Source: an uncultured Granulosicoccus sp. | GTDB taxonomy: Bacteria; Pseudomonadota; Gammaproteobacteria; Granulosicoccales; Granulosicoccaceae | Reading direction: 5' to 3' | Assembly (NCBI GenBank): GCA_937924505.1 | Contig: CALDSR010000016.1 | Coordinates: forward strand, 1-61,476 | Length of the DNA stretch: 61,476 nucleotides | Shown: positions 41,312-50,924 of the stretch, piece by piece | How the letters are laid out: every line of letters begins with the position of its first letter | How positions within the stretch are numbered: the stretch's first letter is position 1 | The notes under the pieces: generated by a model | Database searches by the model: none | Told to the model about the DNA's origin: nothing | The model's input: only the letters and a program-made list of their open reading frames with translations | Translations under genes and position numbers: made by a program

Positions 41312-41509
41312 TCAAGCCTGGCCGTGTGGCTCTTCAACGCGCAACATGTAGTACGCCTTGTTGATCATGCCGCGGTTTTCAGGTGTGTCAATCACCTCGA
41401 CCGTCTGATGCATACGGCGCAGCCCCAATCCACGAACACTGGCAATATGATTTTTCAATCGGCCATTCATGGAACGAATCAGCGTGACTTTGAGAGTTTT
41501 GGCTGACAT
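41312..41509 (-). CDS. rpmD: 50S ribosomal protein L30
   Basis: L30 is a small 50S protein. The 65-residue product starts [17 protein letters not shown] and has the family segment [20 protein letters not shown]. Its length is slightly above the usual 58-60 because of the tail RVEEPHGQA. It follows rpsE by 3 bp and precedes rplO by 43 bp. Confidence 0.95.
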   Translation of the reverse strand: MSAKTLKVTLIRSMNGRLKNHIASVRGLGLRRMHQTVEVIDTPENRGMINKAYYMLRVEEPHGQA

Positions 41510-41512
41510 GAA

Positions 41513-42025
41513 TTACTCTCCCTTGATCTCTGACACTGACTTGCCACGCTTCGCAGCAACTGTCTCGGGGCTTTGCATCGTTGACAAACCGTTAATGGTT
41601 GCCCGAACGACGTTAATTGGATTGTTGGTACCGATAATTTTGGCGAGGACATTGCGCACACCGACCGCTTCGAATACCGCACGCATGGCGCCACCGGCGA
41701 TGATGCCAGTACCTTCAGAAGCTGGTTGCATGTAAACACGTGCAGCGCCATGACGCCCTTTCAGTGGATACTGCAAGGTGCCGTCGTTCAACGTGACTTG
41801 CTTCATGTCACGGCGCGCTTTTTCCATCGCTTTCTGAATCGCCAATGGCACTTCTCGCGCCTTGCCGTAACCAAGACCGACCCGACCGTTACCGTCACCG
41901 ACGACGGTCAATGCGGTGAAACCGAATTGACGGCCACCTTTGACCACTTTCGCGACGCGGTTGATGGTGACCAGCTTTTCGATAAAACCGTCGCTGTTCT
42001 GGTTGTAGTTGTCTTGTTGTGCCAT
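41513..42025 (-). CDS. rpsE: 30S ribosomal protein S5
   Basis: S5 helps form the mRNA entry channel and affects decoding fidelity. The 170-residue protein has the double-stranded RNA-binding-like [39 protein letters not shown] and the C-terminal [20 protein letters not shown]. It lies between rplR (60 bp) and rpmD (3 bp) in spc order. Confidence 0.97.
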   Translation of the reverse strand: MAQQDNYNQNSDGFIEKLVTINRVAKVVKGGRQFGFTALTVVGDGNGRVGLGYGKAREVPLAIQKAMEKARRDMKQVTLNDGTLQYPLKGRHGAARVYMQPASEGTGIIAGGAMRAVFEAVGVRNVLAKIIGTNNPINVVRATINGLSTMQSPETVAAKRGKSVSEIKGE

Positions 42026-42085
42026 TGTGCTCGCCTGGAAACTTGTTGGATGCCCTAAAGGACTAGACCTTTTATTATCAGGGTT

Positions 42086-42439
42086 TTAGAACTTCAGGCC
42101 GCCTTCACGGGCGGCTTCGGCAAGCGCCTTGACGCGGCCATGATATTTGAAGCCAGCTCGATCAAACGCGACCTCTGTGATGCCTGCAGCAGTTGCTTTC
42201 GCCGCGATTGCCTTGCCAACCGATGTCGCCGCATCCACATTGCCACCATTTTTAATGTCACCACGGATTTCCTTGGTAACAGTCGATGATGCCGCCAGCA
42301 CCGTTCCGCTATCAGCCGCAATCACCTGTGCATAGATGTGGCGCGGAGTACGGAAAACCGTCAAACGAGGGACACCGAGTTCGCGGATCTTCGCGCGTGT
42401 ACGCTTGGCACGACGCAGACGTGAATTTTTTTTGTCCAT
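42086..42439 (-). CDS. rplR: 50S ribosomal protein L18
   Basis: L18 binds 5S rRNA and helps place it in the central protuberance. The 117-residue protein starts [20 protein letters not shown], has [16 protein letters not shown], and the C-terminal [20 protein letters not shown]. It follows rplF by 3 bp. Confidence 0.97.
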   Translation of the reverse strand: MDKKNSRLRRAKRTRAKIRELGVPRLTVFRTPRHIYAQVIAADSGTVLAASSTVTKEIRGDIKNGGNVDAATSVGKAIAAKATAAGITEVAFDRAGFKYHGRVKALAEAAREGGLKF

Positions 42440-42442
42440 GCT

Positions 42443-42976
42443 CTACTTCTTCTTCGCTTCTTTCATTGCAACATATTCACCGACATATCGAACACCCTTA
42501 CCCTTGTAGGGCTCAGGCGGTCGGTAGCTTCGAATGTCCGCTGCAACCTGGCCAACAACCTGCTTGTTGGTACCGCTGATGACAATTTCAGTCTGGCTCG
42601 GCGTTTCGACCTTGATACCGTCTGGCACCTTGTGCACGACAGGGTGGGAAAAACCGAGTGTCAGGTTAACTGAACTACCTTGGGCCTGGGCGCGATATCC
42701 AACACCACGAAGCTCAAGCTTTTTCTCGAAACCGTTTGTCACGCCGACCACAAGATTGTTCAACAAAGAGCGCATGGTGCCGGTCATGGCAATAGCGCCT
42801 TGTGATTCACGGACCGGCGATACGCCGAGTACGCCATCTTCAACCTTGGCAGTGACATCCCGGTGCAGCGTCAGCGCTTCAGTACCTTTTGGTCCCTTCG
42901 CACTAACGGCCTGACCGTTGATACTGATCTCAACGCCTTTCGGCAATTCGATCGGTTGTTTTGCTACGCGTGACAT
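42443..42976 (-). CDS. rplF: 50S ribosomal protein L6
   Basis: L6 lies near the sarcin-ricin loop and is needed for the late steps of 50S assembly. The ATG at 42976 gives 177 residues ([18 protein letters not shown]), the family length; the frame open to 43018 adds unconserved residues. Two tandem L6 repeats end with the conserved [16 protein letters not shown]. Order rpsH-rplF-rplR is standard. Confidence 0.97.
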   Translation of the reverse strand: MSRVAKQPIELPKGVEISINGQAVSAKGPKGTEALTLHRDVTAKVEDGVLGVSPVRESQGAIAMTGTMRSLLNNLVVGVTNGFEKKLELRGVGYRAQAQGSSVNLTLGFSHPVVHKVPDGIKVETPSQTEIVISGTNKQVVGQVAADIRSYRPPEPYKGKGVRYVGEYVAMKEAKKK

Positions 42977-43046
42977 GTGTAACCCTGTGCAGAGCAACGC
43001 TCTACGACTAAATTCCAATTGATTGGCTATCGATCTTCAACAATCG

Positions 43047-43442
43047 TTAGCTGACAGTACAGATGACTTCGCCACCGTACCCCTGTGCTTTTGCTTGCTG
43101 TGCCGTCATCAGTCCATGCGATGTCGAAATAACAGCGATACCCAAACCACCCAGTACTTCAGGCATATCGCCCGCACCGGCGTACTGGCGAAGGCCAGGA
43201 CGACTGATTCGCTTGATGTTGTCAATAACCGGTTTGCCATCAAAATACTTCAAGGTGACAGTCAATGTTGGCTTACCTTCCACTTCAGCGGTTTCGAAAC
43301 CCTGAATATAACCTTCGTCCTGCAAAACTTTCGCAACACTGGACTTAAGCTTTGCAGCTGGCATGGCCACAGAAACTTTCCTGGCTTGCTGGCCATTTCG
43401 AATGCGTGTCAGCATATCGGCGATTGGATCAGACATACTCAT
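43047..43442 (-). CDS. rpsH: 30S ribosomal protein S8
   Basis: S8 binds the central domain of 16S rRNA and in E. coli also represses the spc operon by binding its mRNA near rplE. The 131-residue protein starts [18 protein letters not shown], has [20 protein letters not shown] and ends GGEVICTVS, all family-typical. It follows rpsN by 12 bp. A copy of the S8-binding hairpin at the rplX-rplE junction was not confirmed by eye. Confidence 0.97.
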   Translation of the reverse strand: MSMSDPIADMLTRIRNGQQARKVSVAMPAAKLKSSVAKVLQDEGYIQGFETAEVEGKPTLTVTLKYFDGKPVIDNIKRISRPGLRQYAGAGDMPEVLGGLGIAVISTSHGLMTAQQAKAQGYGGEVICTVS

Positions 43443-43454
43443 ATCAATACTCTC

Positions 43455-43760
43455 CTACCAGCTCGCCTTGACCAAACCCGGCACATCACCGCGCATGGCA
43501 GCTTCGCGAAGTTTGATGCGACTCAGGCCAAATTTTCGATAATAACCATGCGGCCGCCCGGTGATCCGACAACGATTGCGCTGTCGAGCTTTGCATGAGT
43601 CACGTGGAAGTTTCTGCAGCGCCATGACTGCAATCATCTTCTCGTCGTAACTGCTCTCTTCCGAGGAAATAATCTTTTTCAGCTGTGCACGCTTGTCCTT
43701 GTGTTGGCGGACGAGCTTGGCGCGTTTCTTTTCGCGCGCAATCATTGATTTCTTGGCCAT
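43455..43760 (-). CDS. rpsN: 30S ribosomal protein S14 (zinc-free form)
   Basis: S14 is a 3'-domain protein of the 30S subunit. At 101 residues it is the long, zinc-independent form typical of most gammaproteobacteria. It starts [17 protein letters not shown] and has [19 protein letters not shown] and the end [17 protein letters not shown]. It lies between rplE (12 bp) and rpsH (12 bp). Confidence 0.97.
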   Translation of the reverse strand: MAKKSMIAREKKRAKLVRQHKDKRAQLKKIISSEESSYDEKMIAVMALQKLPRDSCKARQRNRCRITGRPHGYYRKFGLSRIKLREAAMRGDVPGLVKASW

Positions 43761-43772
43761 TACCTTGAGAAC

Positions 43773-44312
43773 CTATTGGCGGAACGGAAAGTTGAACTTC
43801 TTCAATAAGGACAGCGCTTCCGCATCCGTCTCTGCTGAGGTCGTAATCGTGATATCCATACCACGTACAGCGTCGATCTTGTCGTAGTCAATTTCTGGAA
43901 AGATGATCTGCTCTTTCACGCCCATGCTGTAATTGCCACGGCCATCAAACGCCTTTGGGCTGATACCACGGAAATCGCGAATACGCGGGATTGAAATCGT
44001 GACCAGGCGGTCAAAGAATTCCCACATGCGTTCGCGACGCAGGGTCACTTTCGCACCAATCGGATAACCATCGCGAATTTTGAATCCCGCTATGGACTTC
44101 CGTGCAACGGTCACGACAGGCTTCTGGCCCGCAATGGCAGTCATATCGCCAAGTGCATTCTCCAGTACCTTCTTGTCACCCACTGCCTCGCCAAGCCCCA
44201 TATTCAGGGTGATCTTCTGCATGCGCGGCACTTGCATGATGCTTTGGTACGCGTGCTCATCCATCATTTGCTTGACGATGACGTCGCGGTAATGTTCTCT
44301 AAGTCTGGCCAT
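43773..44312 (-). CDS. rplE: 50S ribosomal protein L5
   Basis: L5 carries 5S rRNA into the central protuberance and touches P-site tRNA. The ATG at 44312 gives 179 residues ([17 protein letters not shown]); the open frame to 44375 extends into rpl[17 protein letters not shown] and [19 protein letters not shown] are family motifs, as is the region [20 protein letters not shown]. It follows rplX by 4 bp. Confidence 0.97.
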   Translation of the reverse strand: MARLREHYRDVIVKQMMDEHAYQSIMQVPRMQKITLNMGLGEAVGDKKVLENALGDMTAIAGQKPVVTVARKSIAGFKIRDGYPIGAKVTLRRERMWEFFDRLVTISIPRIRDFRGISPKAFDGRGNYSMGVKEQIIFPEIDYDKIDAVRGMDITITTSAETDAEALSLLKKFNFPFRQ

Positions 44313-44316
44313 GCCC

Positions 44317-44631
44317 TTAATCATCCACCGCCGAGTTATCAGCCACGAAGAATCGCTCCTTCTGGCCATTGTCATTCACACGAAAACCGACTCTGCCGCC
44401 TTTCTTGGTCGCCGGGTTGAACAAGGCAACATTTGAAATATCAATCGACGCCTCCTTCTCCTGGATACCACCTGGGTCGCCCATTGCCGGGTTGCCCTTG
44501 GCGTGCTTCTTCACGAGATTGATTCCGTCAACGATGAGTCGCTCACCGATAACGCGCTCAACCTTGCCGCGTCTGCCTTTGTCTTTGCCAACGAGTACGA
44601 TGACATCGTCGCCTTGTCTAATGCGTTCCAT
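44317..44631 (-). CDS. rplX: 50S ribosomal protein L24
   Basis: L24 starts 50S assembly at the tunnel exit. The 104-residue protein has the KOW motif [19 protein letters not shown] near the N terminus and [20 protein letters not shown] in the middle. It follows rplN by 12 bp and precedes rplE by 4 bp. Confidence 0.97.
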   Translation of the reverse strand: MERIRQGDDVIVLVGKDKGRRGKVERVIGERLIVDGINLVKKHAKGNPAMGDPGGIQEKEASIDISNVALFNPATKKGGRVGFRVNDNGQKERFFVADNSAVDD

Positions 44632-44643
44632 TGGTACCTAACC

Positions 44644-45012
44644 TCACAAAACTTCAGGGGCGAGCGACACGATCTTCATGAACTTCTCGGTACGCAACTC
44701 GCGCGTTACCGGTCCGAAGATACGCGTGCCGACTGGCTCAAGCTTCGCATTCAGAATAACCGCGGCATTCTGATCGAAACGAATGGCTGAACCGTCATTG
44801 CGACGTATACCCTTGCGGGTTCTCACGACAACAGCGTTATACACCTCGCCTTTCTTGACCTTGCCGCGTGGGATGGCATCCTTGACACTCACTTTGATGA
44901 CATCACCCACACGCGCGTACCGACGGTGCGAACCACCAAGCACCTTGATGCACTGCACGCGGCGGGCACCACTGTTGTCGGCCACATTCAGGACGGTCTG
45001 CATTTGAATCAT
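44644..45012 (-). CDS. rplN: 50S ribosomal protein L14
   Basis: L14 forms intersubunit bridges with 16S rRNA. It has 122 residues, the standard length. [20 protein letters not shown] is the start and [13 protein letters not shown] with [10 protein letters not shown] is the end. It is the first gene of the spc unit. The 75-bp gap from rpsQ shows no clear promoter, so it may be read from the S10 transcript. Confidence 0.97.
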   Translation of the reverse strand: MIQMQTVLNVADNSGARRVQCIKVLGGSHRRYARVGDVIKVSVKDAIPRGKVKKGEVYNAVVVRTRKGIRRNDGSAIRFDQNAAVILNAKLEPVGTRIFGPVTRELRTEKFMKIVSLAPEVL

Positions 45013-45087
45013 CGGACGCTACTCTTTACTTTGTTGCGTTGCTGTTTTGGTTGCTGACAATACGTTTCAAGTGTTTGATTGCGGCGG

Positions 45088-45399
45088 CTATTCAGCAGCT
45101 GCAGTCAGCACCTTGTCGAGCGTCCACGATTTTGTTTTCGACAGTGGTCGACACTCTCGTATCTGCACCATATCGCCAACATTCAATTCGTTTTTCTCAT
45201 CATGCACATGAAATTTCTTGCTACGGCGCATGTATTTGCCGTAGATAGGGTGCTTGATTCGACGCTCAACCGATACGGTTGCGGTTTGTTCCATCTTGTT
45301 ACTGGTAACACGACCGACCGCAGTTCGAGACAGTTTGTCCTGTTGCGTTACTGAATCGGCACTACCGGCCTCTTGCTGACTCATATCTTGATCACTCAT
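45088..45399 (-). CDS. rpsQ: 30S ribosomal protein S17, N-terminally extended
   Basis: S17 is a primary 16S rRNA 5'-domain binder with an OB fold. The family core begins near residue 25 with [20 protein letters not shown] and continues to [16 protein letters not shown] and [13 protein letters not shown]. About 20 polar residues ([17 protein letters not shown]) precede it; ATG at residue 6 would shorten this but not remove it. The ATG at 45399 lies one base after the rpmC stop, which supports it as the start. Confidence 0.95.
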   Translation of the reverse strand: MSDQDMSQQEAGSADSVTQQDKLSRTAVGRVTSNKMEQTATVSVERRIKHPIYGKYMRRSKKFHVHDEKNELNVGDMVQIRECRPLSKTKSWTLDKVLTAAAE

Positions 45400-45400
45400 A

Positions 45401-45619
45401 TCAGACGCTCTCAGACTGCTTTTCGGTCAGCTTTTGGGTTAATACTGTTTTGATGCGCGCGATTTCGCGACGTACCCGCTTGAAATTGTGGGGCTTGATA
45501 TCCTGGCCCGAGCCGCGCTGCATGCGCAGGTTGAATTGCTCACGAAACAGGTCGCCCAGTTCCTTGTTCAATTCATCCACCGATTTGGATTTCAAATCAC
45601 TGACGTGTTCGTTAGCCAT
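45401..45619 (-). CDS. rpmC: 50S ribosomal protein L29
   Basis: L29 lies at the tunnel exit beside L23 and forms part of the SRP and trigger-factor docking site. The 72-residue helical protein has [20 protein letters not shown] and [11 protein letters not shown], then [13 protein letters not shown]. Its start shares one base with the rplP stop. Confidence 0.96.
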   Translation of the reverse strand: MANEHVSDLKSKSVDELNKELGDLFREQFNLRMQRGSGQDIKPHNFKRVRREIARIKTVLTQKLTEKQSESV

Positions 45620-46032
45620 TACGCTGCGGTCCTCACGACGAAAGTAGTGGCAAGCGGAAGCTTGGCCGCGGCCAGCGCAAATGCCTCGCGCGCAACCTCT
45701 TCAGTAACACCTTCCATCTCGTAGAGCATCTTGCCGGGCTGAATCTTGGCCACCCAGTATTCAACGTTACCCTTACCTTTACCCATACGAACTTCGATGG
45801 GTTTTTTCGTCACCGGCGTGTCTGGAAAAATACGTATCCAGATCTTGCCGCCACGTTTGATATGACGTGTCATGGCACGACGTGCAGATTCGATCTGACG
45901 TGCTGTGAGGCGACCCGTTTGGGTTGCCTTCAGCCCATATTCGCCGAAGCTCACCTTATTACCGTTCTGCGCAAGACCACGGTTACGGCCCGTGTGCTGC
46001 TTGCGGAACTTGGTGCGTTTGGGTTGTAGCAT
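45619..46032 (-). CDS. rplP: 50S ribosomal protein L16
   Basis: L16 helps form the A-site tRNA elbow contact of the 50S subunit. The 137-residue protein starts [20 protein letters not shown] and has [20 protein letters not shown] and [19 protein letters not shown], with the arginine that is hydroxylated in E. coli lying in the latter region. It lies 47 bp after rpsC. Confidence 0.97.
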   Translation of the reverse strand: MLQPKRTKFRKQHTGRNRGLAQNGNKVSFGEYGLKATQTGRLTARQIESARRAMTRHIKRGGKIWIRIFPDTPVTKKPIEVRMGKGKGNVEYWVAKIQPGKMLYEMEGVTEEVAREAFALAAAKLPLATTFVVRTAA

Positions 46033-46079
46033 TATCTAAACCTGTACGTGTCGAGTTGACCAGCTAATCTCACTGGCCT

Positions 46080-46763
46080 TTATTTATTCGTTGTGGCAGC
46101 CACGCTTTTCGCGCGCTTGTCGTCAAGATCGAAAACTTCACCGTGGCAGATCCACACCTTGATGCCGATGACACCGTAGGTTGTGTGTGCTTCCGCTACG
46201 CCGTAATCGATATCCGCGCGCAAGGTATGCAAAGGAACACGTCCATCGTGATACCACTCGCGCCGCGCAATCTCAGCACCGTTCAAACGCCCTGAAACAG
46301 CGATTTTCACGCCCTGAGCACCGATACGCATGGTGTTGGTCAATACCCGTTTCATCGCGCGGCGGAACATGACGCGACGCTCCAATTGCTGCGCAACACC
46401 TTCAGCAACAAGCTGTGCATCGAGTTCAGGCTTTCTGATCTCAGCAATATTGATCTTGACGTTATTGATATTAATACCCAGCATCGGTGCAATCGCCCGG
46501 CGTAATCGCTCAACATCTTCACCCTTCTTGCCGATAACGATACCGGGGCGAGCAGAGTGAATCGTGATGACAACGGCCTTTGCAGGACGCTGAATCTGGA
46601 TACGGCTGACTGACGCGTGCGACAGTTCCTTTTTCAGGTACTTGCGAATCGCGATGTCATCATTAAGGTAATCCGCATAATTATCGCTGTCGGCGTACCA
46701 GGTGGAGTTCCAGTCTTGTGAAATACCAAGGCGAATTCCAATGGGATGTACTTTCTGACCCAT
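46080..46763 (-). CDS. rpsC: 30S ribosomal protein S3
   Basis: S3 lines the mRNA entry site and has helicase-related function with S4 and S5. The 227-residue protein starts [20 protein letters not shown], has the KH domain with [18 protein letters not shown], and [20 protein letters not shown]. The C-terminal tail is short. It follows rplV by 2 bp. Confidence 0.97.
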   Translation of the reverse strand: MGQKVHPIGIRLGISQDWNSTWYADSDNYADYLNDDIAIRKYLKKELSHASVSRIQIQRPAKAVVITIHSARPGIVIGKKGEDVERLRRAIAPMLGININNVKINIAEIRKPELDAQLVAEGVAQQLERRVMFRRAMKRVLTNTMRIGAQGVKIAVSGRLNGAEIARREWYHDGRVPLHTLRADIDYGVAEAHTTYGVIGIKVWICHGEVFDLDDKRAKSVAATTNK

Positions 46764-46765
46764 GT

Positions 46766-47104
46766 CTAGCTCCTGCCATCCGATACAGTCACGGTAATGT
46801 GACTGGTGCGTTTGAGGATTCTGTTGGCTCGACCTTTGGCCCTTGCGCGAAGGCGCTTCATGGTCGGTCCGGCGTTTACCTGAACTGCTGAAATTTTCAA
46901 TTCGTCGATGTCGGCACCCTCGTTGTGCTCTGCGTTGGCGATGGCGCTGTCAACCAGTTTCTTCATCAAAGCGCCAGCTTTTTTTTCGCTGAAGGTCAGC
47001 ACTTCAAGTGCTTTCTCAACGTTCATGCCGCGGATTTGATCGGCCACGAGGCGTGCTTTCTGTGGAGAAATTCGCGCCATCTTCAATGTCGATTCAACTT
47101 GCAT
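46766..47104 (-). CDS. rplV: 50S ribosomal protein L22
   Basis: L22 lines the peptide exit tunnel and carries the loop that affects macrolides and stalling peptides. The 112-residue protein has [20 protein letters not shown] near the N terminus and [20 protein letters not shown] with the tunnel loop. [11 protein letters not shown] closes it. It lies between rpsS and rpsC with 2-bp gaps. Confidence 0.97.
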   Translation of the reverse strand: MQVESTLKMARISPQKARLVADQIRGMNVEKALEVLTFSEKKAGALMKKLVDSAIANAEHNEGADIDELKISAVQVNAGPTMKRLRARAKGRANRILKRTSHITVTVSDGRS

Positions 47105-47106
47105 GT

Positions 47107-47379
47107 TTACCTCGCCTTCTTGTCCGCGACGTGGCCTCTATAAGTGCGCGTTGCCGCGAACTCGCCAAGCTTGTGACCAACCATGTTTTCCGAGACCAAC
47201 ACAGGAACATGTTGCCGACCGTTATGTACGGCGATAGTCAATCCAACCATATCTGGCAGAATCATCGAACGACGCGACCAGGTCTTGATAGGACGCTTGC
47301 TGTTCGCCGCACGCGCTTCATCAACTTTTTTGATCAAGTGATGATCGACGAATGGACCTTTCTTCAGTGAACGTGGCAC
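47107..47379 (-). CDS. rpsS: 30S ribosomal protein S19
   Basis: S19 contacts the 50S subunit in the B1a bridge. The 90-residue protein starts [19 protein letters not shown] and has [20 protein letters not shown] and [20 protein letters not shown]. The gap from rplB is 12 bp. Confidence 0.97.
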   Translation of the reverse strand: MPRSLKKGPFVDHHLIKKVDEARAANSKRPIKTWSRRSMILPDMVGLTIAVHNGRQHVPVLVSENMVGHKLGEFAATRTYRGHVADKKAR

Positions 47380-47391
47380 GAGCCCTACCCC

Positions 47392-48219
47392 TTATTTCTT
47401 GCTGCGACGGCGAACAATCATATTGTCCGTGCGCTTGTTTGAACGTGTCTTGTAACCCTTGGTAGGTGTACCCCAGGGACTGACCGGATGACGACCTCCT
47501 GATGTACGACCTTCGCCACCACCGTGTGGATGATCAACCGGGTTCATGGCAACGCCACGTACCGTAGGACGAACACCGCGCCAGCGTTTGGCGCCGGCTT
47601 TACCGAGTTTCTGCAAGGCATGCTCTGCGTTGCCAACCTCACCGATGGTGGCACGACAATCACTCATCACGCGACGCATCTCGCCTGAGCGCAATCTCAA
47701 CGTTGCGTACATTCCTTCACGAGCAACCAACTGAACGGCAGCGCCAGCACTTCGTGCCATCTGCGCACCACCCGCTGGTTTGAGCTCTATGCAATGCACG
47801 GTGCTACCGACCGGGATATTGGCCAAAGGCAGGCAGTTACCCGGCTTGATGGGTGCTTCTCGACCGGACATCAGCGGATCACCCGCCTTGACGCCTTTCG
47901 GTGCAATGATGTAACGACGCTCACCATCTGCGTATTTGATCAGCGCGATGTTGGCGGTACGATTCGGATCGTATTCCAGGCGCTCGACAACAGCCGCAAT
48001 ACCATCCTTGTCACGCTTGAAATCAATAATGCGGTAACGACGCTTGTGGCCACCGCCAACGTGACGAGTTGTGATGCGCCCTTTGTTGTTTCGACCACCC
48101 GATTTCGACAGACTTTCAACGAGAGGCTCGTAAGGACCTTCCTTGGAAAGCTCCTTGTTGACAACCCGAACCTGGAATCGCTTGCCCGGGGAGGTCGGTT
48201 TTGACTTAATCAATGCCAT
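47392..48219 (-). CDS. rplB: 50S ribosomal protein L2
   Basis: L2 is required for peptidyl transferase assembly and subunit joining. It has 275 residues, as usual. Conserved [20 protein letters not shown] and the catalytic-centre loop [18 protein letters not shown] are present, the latter near residues 224-241 with the key histidine in DHPHGGG. It lies 17 bp after rplW. Confidence 0.98.
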   Translation of the reverse strand: MALIKSKPTSPGKRFQVRVVNKELSKEGPYEPLVESLSKSGGRNNKGRITTRHVGGGHKRRYRIIDFKRDKDGIAAVVERLEYDPNRTANIALIKYADGERRYIIAPKGVKAGDPLMSGREAPIKPGNCLPLANIPVGSTVHCIELKPAGGAQMARSAGAAVQLVAREGMYATLRLRSGEMRRVMSDCRATIGEVGNAEHALQKLGKAGAKRWRGVRPTVRGVAMNPVDHPHGGGEGRTSGGRHPVSPWGTPTKGYKTRSNKRTDNMIVRRRSKK

Positions 48220-48236
48220 GACGGTGACCTTAGCCC

Positions 48237-48536
48237 TTAACTACCTATGCTCATGAAATCGAGATCCTGACCTTCGGCCAGTTTCACGATGGCTTTCTTC
48301 CAGTCCGAACGCTTGCCTTCCGAGGCACCAAAGCGCTTGACCTTACCGCGAACGTTGACGATCTGGACACTCTTTACATTGACGTCGAACAGTTTCTCAA
48401 CCGCTTTGCGTACTTCAAGCTTGGACGCATCCTTGGCAACCTTGAATGTGTGCCGACCTTGCATTTCAGCGGCAATCGCGGTCTTTTCAGATACGTGCGG
48501 CGCTAACAACACGCTGTAAATTCTTTGATCGTTCAT
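48237..48536 (-). CDS. rplW: 50S ribosomal protein L23
   Basis: L23 at the tunnel exit docks trigger factor and SRP. The 99-residue protein has [20 protein letters not shown] and [20 protein letters not shown], then [17 protein letters not shown]. It overlaps rplD by 4 bases (ATGA). Confidence 0.97.
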   Translation of the reverse strand: MNDQRIYSVLLAPHVSEKTAIAAEMQGRHTFKVAKDASKLEVRKAVEKLFDVNVKSVQIVNVRGKVKRFGASEGKRSDWKKAIVKLAEGQDLDFMSIGS

Positions 48537-49135
48537 GCCAGGCGCTCCTCAAGTTGCTTGATGGCAGCCGTGGTTATCACAATGTGCGGATAACGCACGA
48601 GACTGACCGGATCAAGTCCTTCGACATCAATCACGTCGACGTAAGGGATATTACGGCTGGACAGATAGAGAGACTCTGACACCTCATCCATCAAAAACAG
48701 CACTTTGTCGACACCGAGTTCCGCCATCTTGGCGCGCATCAGCCTGGTTTTCGGCTCCGCCACATCAACGGAATCAACAACAATCAGCCGACCCTCGCTG
48801 GCAGCGTGGGACAGTATCGAGCGAATCGCACCGCGGTACATCTTCTTGTTGACTTTTTGTGAGTAGTCACGCGGCTTGGCAGCAAAGGTAACACCACCGC
48901 CGGCCCAGATCGGACTACGAGAGGTACCCGCACGGGCTCGACCCGTACCTTTCTGGCGCCATGGCTTGGCACCACCACCACGAACTTCCGAGCGCGTTTT
49001 CTGTGCGGCATTACCTTCACGCGCACCAGCAAGATAAGCGGTTACGATCTGGTGCACCAGGCCTTCATTGTACTCGGCGCCAAACACCTCATCGGAAACC
49101 GACACCGAGCTACCACTATGTGTTTTTAAATCCAT
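48533..49135 (-). CDS. rplD: 50S ribosomal protein L4
   Basis: L4 lines the exit tunnel and in E. coli represses the S10 operon through the leader ahead of rpsJ. The 200-residue protein has [20 protein letters not shown] and [20 protein letters not shown], the tunnel loop region. In this organism rpsJ is 11 kb away, so a classical L4-leader circuit cannot cover rplC-rplD from the rpsJ leader. The gene itself is intact. It follows rplC by 21 bp. Confidence 0.97.
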   Translation of the reverse strand: MDLKTHSGSSVSVSDEVFGAEYNEGLVHQIVTAYLAGAREGNAAQKTRSEVRGGGAKPWRQKGTGRARAGTSRSPIWAGGGVTFAAKPRDYSQKVNKKMYRGAIRSILSHAASEGRLIVVDSVDVAEPKTRLMRAKMAELGVDKVLFLMDEVSESLYLSSRNIPYVDVIDVEGLDPVSLVRYPHIVITTAAIKQLEERLA

Positions 49136-49156
49136 CGTGCTGCCTCTTTAAGCCAA

Positions 49157-49810
49157 CTAGGCCTTTAAATTCTTCTGCTTGACAGCAGGCTTGATGATGA
49201 CGTCACCACCGTCAGGACCTGGAACGGCACCGCGTACAAGAATGACATCGCGCTCAGCGTCAATTCTGATGACGCGAAGATTTTGCGTAGTCCGGCGCAC
49301 CGCACCCATGTGCCCTGCCATCTTCTTACCTTTGAATACCCGACCCGGGGTCTGGTTCTGGCCAATCGAACCCGGCGCACGGTGAGATACCGAGTTACCG
49401 TGAGTCGCATCCTGCATCTGGAAATTGTGGCGTTTGACGCCGCCGGCAAACCCTTTACCGATACTGGTTCCGGTCACATCCACTATCTGCTCGACCTCAA
49501 ACAGCTCAAGGCCAATCTCGCCGCCGACCTGAAGCTCAGCACCTTCTTCGCCTTCGAGTCGAAATTCCCACAAGCCACGACCCGCACCGACACCCGCTTT
49601 GGCGAAGTGCCCAGCCTGCGCCTTTGACAGGCGGCTGACTTTCTTGTCGCCAGTCGTCACCTGAATCGAATCGTAACCATCTGATTCGACAGATTTTTTG
49701 GCTGTGATTCGATTCTTCGCAACCTCGATGACCGTGACAGGCAGAGACTGCCCCGCGTCATCGAATACGCGCGTCATGCCGAGCTTGCGGCCAACCACAC
49801 CAAGAGCCAT
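49157..49810 (-). CDS. rplC: 50S ribosomal protein L3
   Basis: L3 is an early 50S assembly protein near the peptidyl transferase centre. The 217-residue protein starts [20 protein letters not shown] and has [20 protein letters not shown] and the loop [20 protein letters not shown]. It should follow rpsJ, but here it is the first gene of its cluster, with a 451-bp upstream gap to tag. TTGGAGAA lies 5-10 bp ahead of the ATG as the ribosome-binding site. Confidence 0.97.
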   Translation of the reverse strand: MALGVVGRKLGMTRVFDDAGQSLPVTVIEVAKNRITAKKSVESDGYDSIQVTTGDKKVSRLSKAQAGHFAKAGVGAGRGLWEFRLEGEEGAELQVGGEIGLELFEVEQIVDVTGTSIGKGFAGGVKRHNFQMQDATHGNSVSHRAPGSIGQNQTPGRVFKGKKMAGHMGAVRRTTQNLRVIRIDAERDVILVRGAVPGPDGGDVIIKPAVKQKNLKA

Positions 49811-50261
49811 CAGTTTTCTCCAACACTCAATTTAGGCTCGCTAACAGGCATATACATCGCGGACAATCTCTCGGGCAGGTATCCGACCCTCTGCCGACGG
49901 CCTGATGGCCTGGATAGCAGGAGCAGCTCGTACCGCCCGGACTGTCGCAGCCCGAAGCGAGGAATATCTTTCTATTTGAAACTCAAACGCTTAAAACAAC
50001 AAAACACAGCGGAACGCCCACGCCGTGTTAGGTAGCTCGCCATAATAGCATGTAAATCTTTGGATAGCACCGTCTGTTAACGAAAAACCCTCCTTTTCTC
50101 AAGCGCTGTAAACCAAATTTTCGGCAGTATATTGACGAAGATTCCACGACAGCACGGATGCTTCGACGTCCGGGATGAAATCAGCGCGTTCAGACACTCC
50201 GACGCCGGTAAGCTCATCTGTACATTATTCATATCTAATGAACAGGTTAACCGTCTGACAC
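49811..50261 (-). promoter_or_regulatory. 451-bp gap upstream of rplC; candidate leader, no gene seen
   Basis: No coding region is convincing here. On the minus strand the stretch between the candidate promoter at 50042-50050 and the rplC ATG would be a leader of about 230 bases. It contains several short G+C-rich inverted repeats, such as GGCC-ATCA-GGCC and CCTG-N5-CAGG, but no recognisable L4-binding hairpin of the E. coli type. The plus-strand side must hold the tag promoter. Confidence 0.5.
50042..50050 (-). promoter_or_regulatory. rplC: candidate extended -10 promoter for rplC operon
   Basis: On the minus strand TGCTATTAT fits an extended -10 box (TGnTATnAT type). No good -35 hexamer lies 16-18 bases upstream, which an extended -10 can tolerate. 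It sits about 230 bp upstream of the rplC ATG and is the best candidate in this gap. Confidence 0.4.
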
Positions 50262-50879
50262 ATGACTTCCTCACTTGATTCTCCTTGCCAGATACCTGAC
50301 GACGATCCGCTGTTCCAGCGCTATCACGATAATGAATGGGGTTTGCCGGTTACCTCGGACTGCGGATTGTTCGAAAAGGTCTGCCTGGAAGGCTTTCAGG
50401 CGGGATTGAGCTGGCAGATCATTTTGCACAAGCGCAATGCCTTCAGGCTTGCCTTCGATAATTTTACGATCAACAAGGTGGCAAATTACGATGAGCAACG
50501 TATCGAAGAGTTGATGGCGAACCCCGAAATCGTCCGCAACCGGCGAAAAATTGCCTCTGCGATCAACAATGCTGAGCGAGCCAAAGCTCTGAAGACTGAA
50601 TTTGGCAATCTCAAGGCGTTTTTCTGGCAGTTTCAACCCAAGCAAAAGAGTCGACCACGGAAGATCACTCGCCAATGGCTGGAAAATAATCCGGTCAGCG
50701 ATGAGTCAATCGAGATGGCAAAGGCGCTGAAACAGCGTGGGTGGACATTCGTCGGGCCGACGACCCTCTATGCGCTGATGCAGGCCACGGGTATCGTCAA
50801 TGATCATGTTCACAGCTGCCCGGTTCGCCAAGCTGTGGAAGTTGCGCGCGGTGCCGCTGGCCTGCGAGCAGACCATTGA
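50262..50879 (+). CDS. tag: DNA-3-methyladenine glycosylase I
   Basis: Tag removes 3-methyladenine from DNA in base-excision repair. The 205-residue protein has DPLFQRYHDNEWGLPV, LFEKVCLEGFQAGLSWQIIL and FVGPTTLYALMQATGIVNDH, close to the family pattern. The zinc ligands are the expected Cys (in SPCQ), His (in RYHDNEW) and the His/Cys pair in NDHVHSCP. The usual RCxW start is replaced by PCQIP. It is convergent with glgB and divergent from rplC, with no link to glycogen metabolism. Confidence 0.92.
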   Translation: MTSSLDSPCQIPDDDPLFQRYHDNEWGLPVTSDCGLFEKVCLEGFQAGLSWQIILHKRNAFRLAFDNFTINKVANYDEQRIEELMANPEIVRNRRKIASAINNAERAKALKTEFGNLKAFFWQFQPKQKSRPRKITRQWLENNPVSDESIEMAKALKQRGWTFVGPTTLYALMQATGIVNDHVHSCPVRQAVEVARGAAGLRADH

Positions 50880-50922
50880 GCCTGCCGCCGGAATCAGCCC
50901 GCGAAACCGGGCCGATCAGGCT
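50879..50922. terminator. nested hairpin between convergent tag and glgB
   Basis: AGCCTG and CAGGCT enclose an inner GCCCG/CGGGC stem with a 6-base loop. It lies exactly between the stop of tag and the stop of glgB. No U-run is evident on either strand, so intrinsic termination is doubtful; it may simply block read-through RNA or stabilise 3' ends. Confidence 0.35.
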
Positions 50923-50924
50923 TG

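Noticed and set aside
50077..50274. 65-codon minus-strand frame in the gap between tag and rplC
   Set aside because: No conserved motif and no ribosome-binding site, and it overlaps the tag start. Treated as noncoding.
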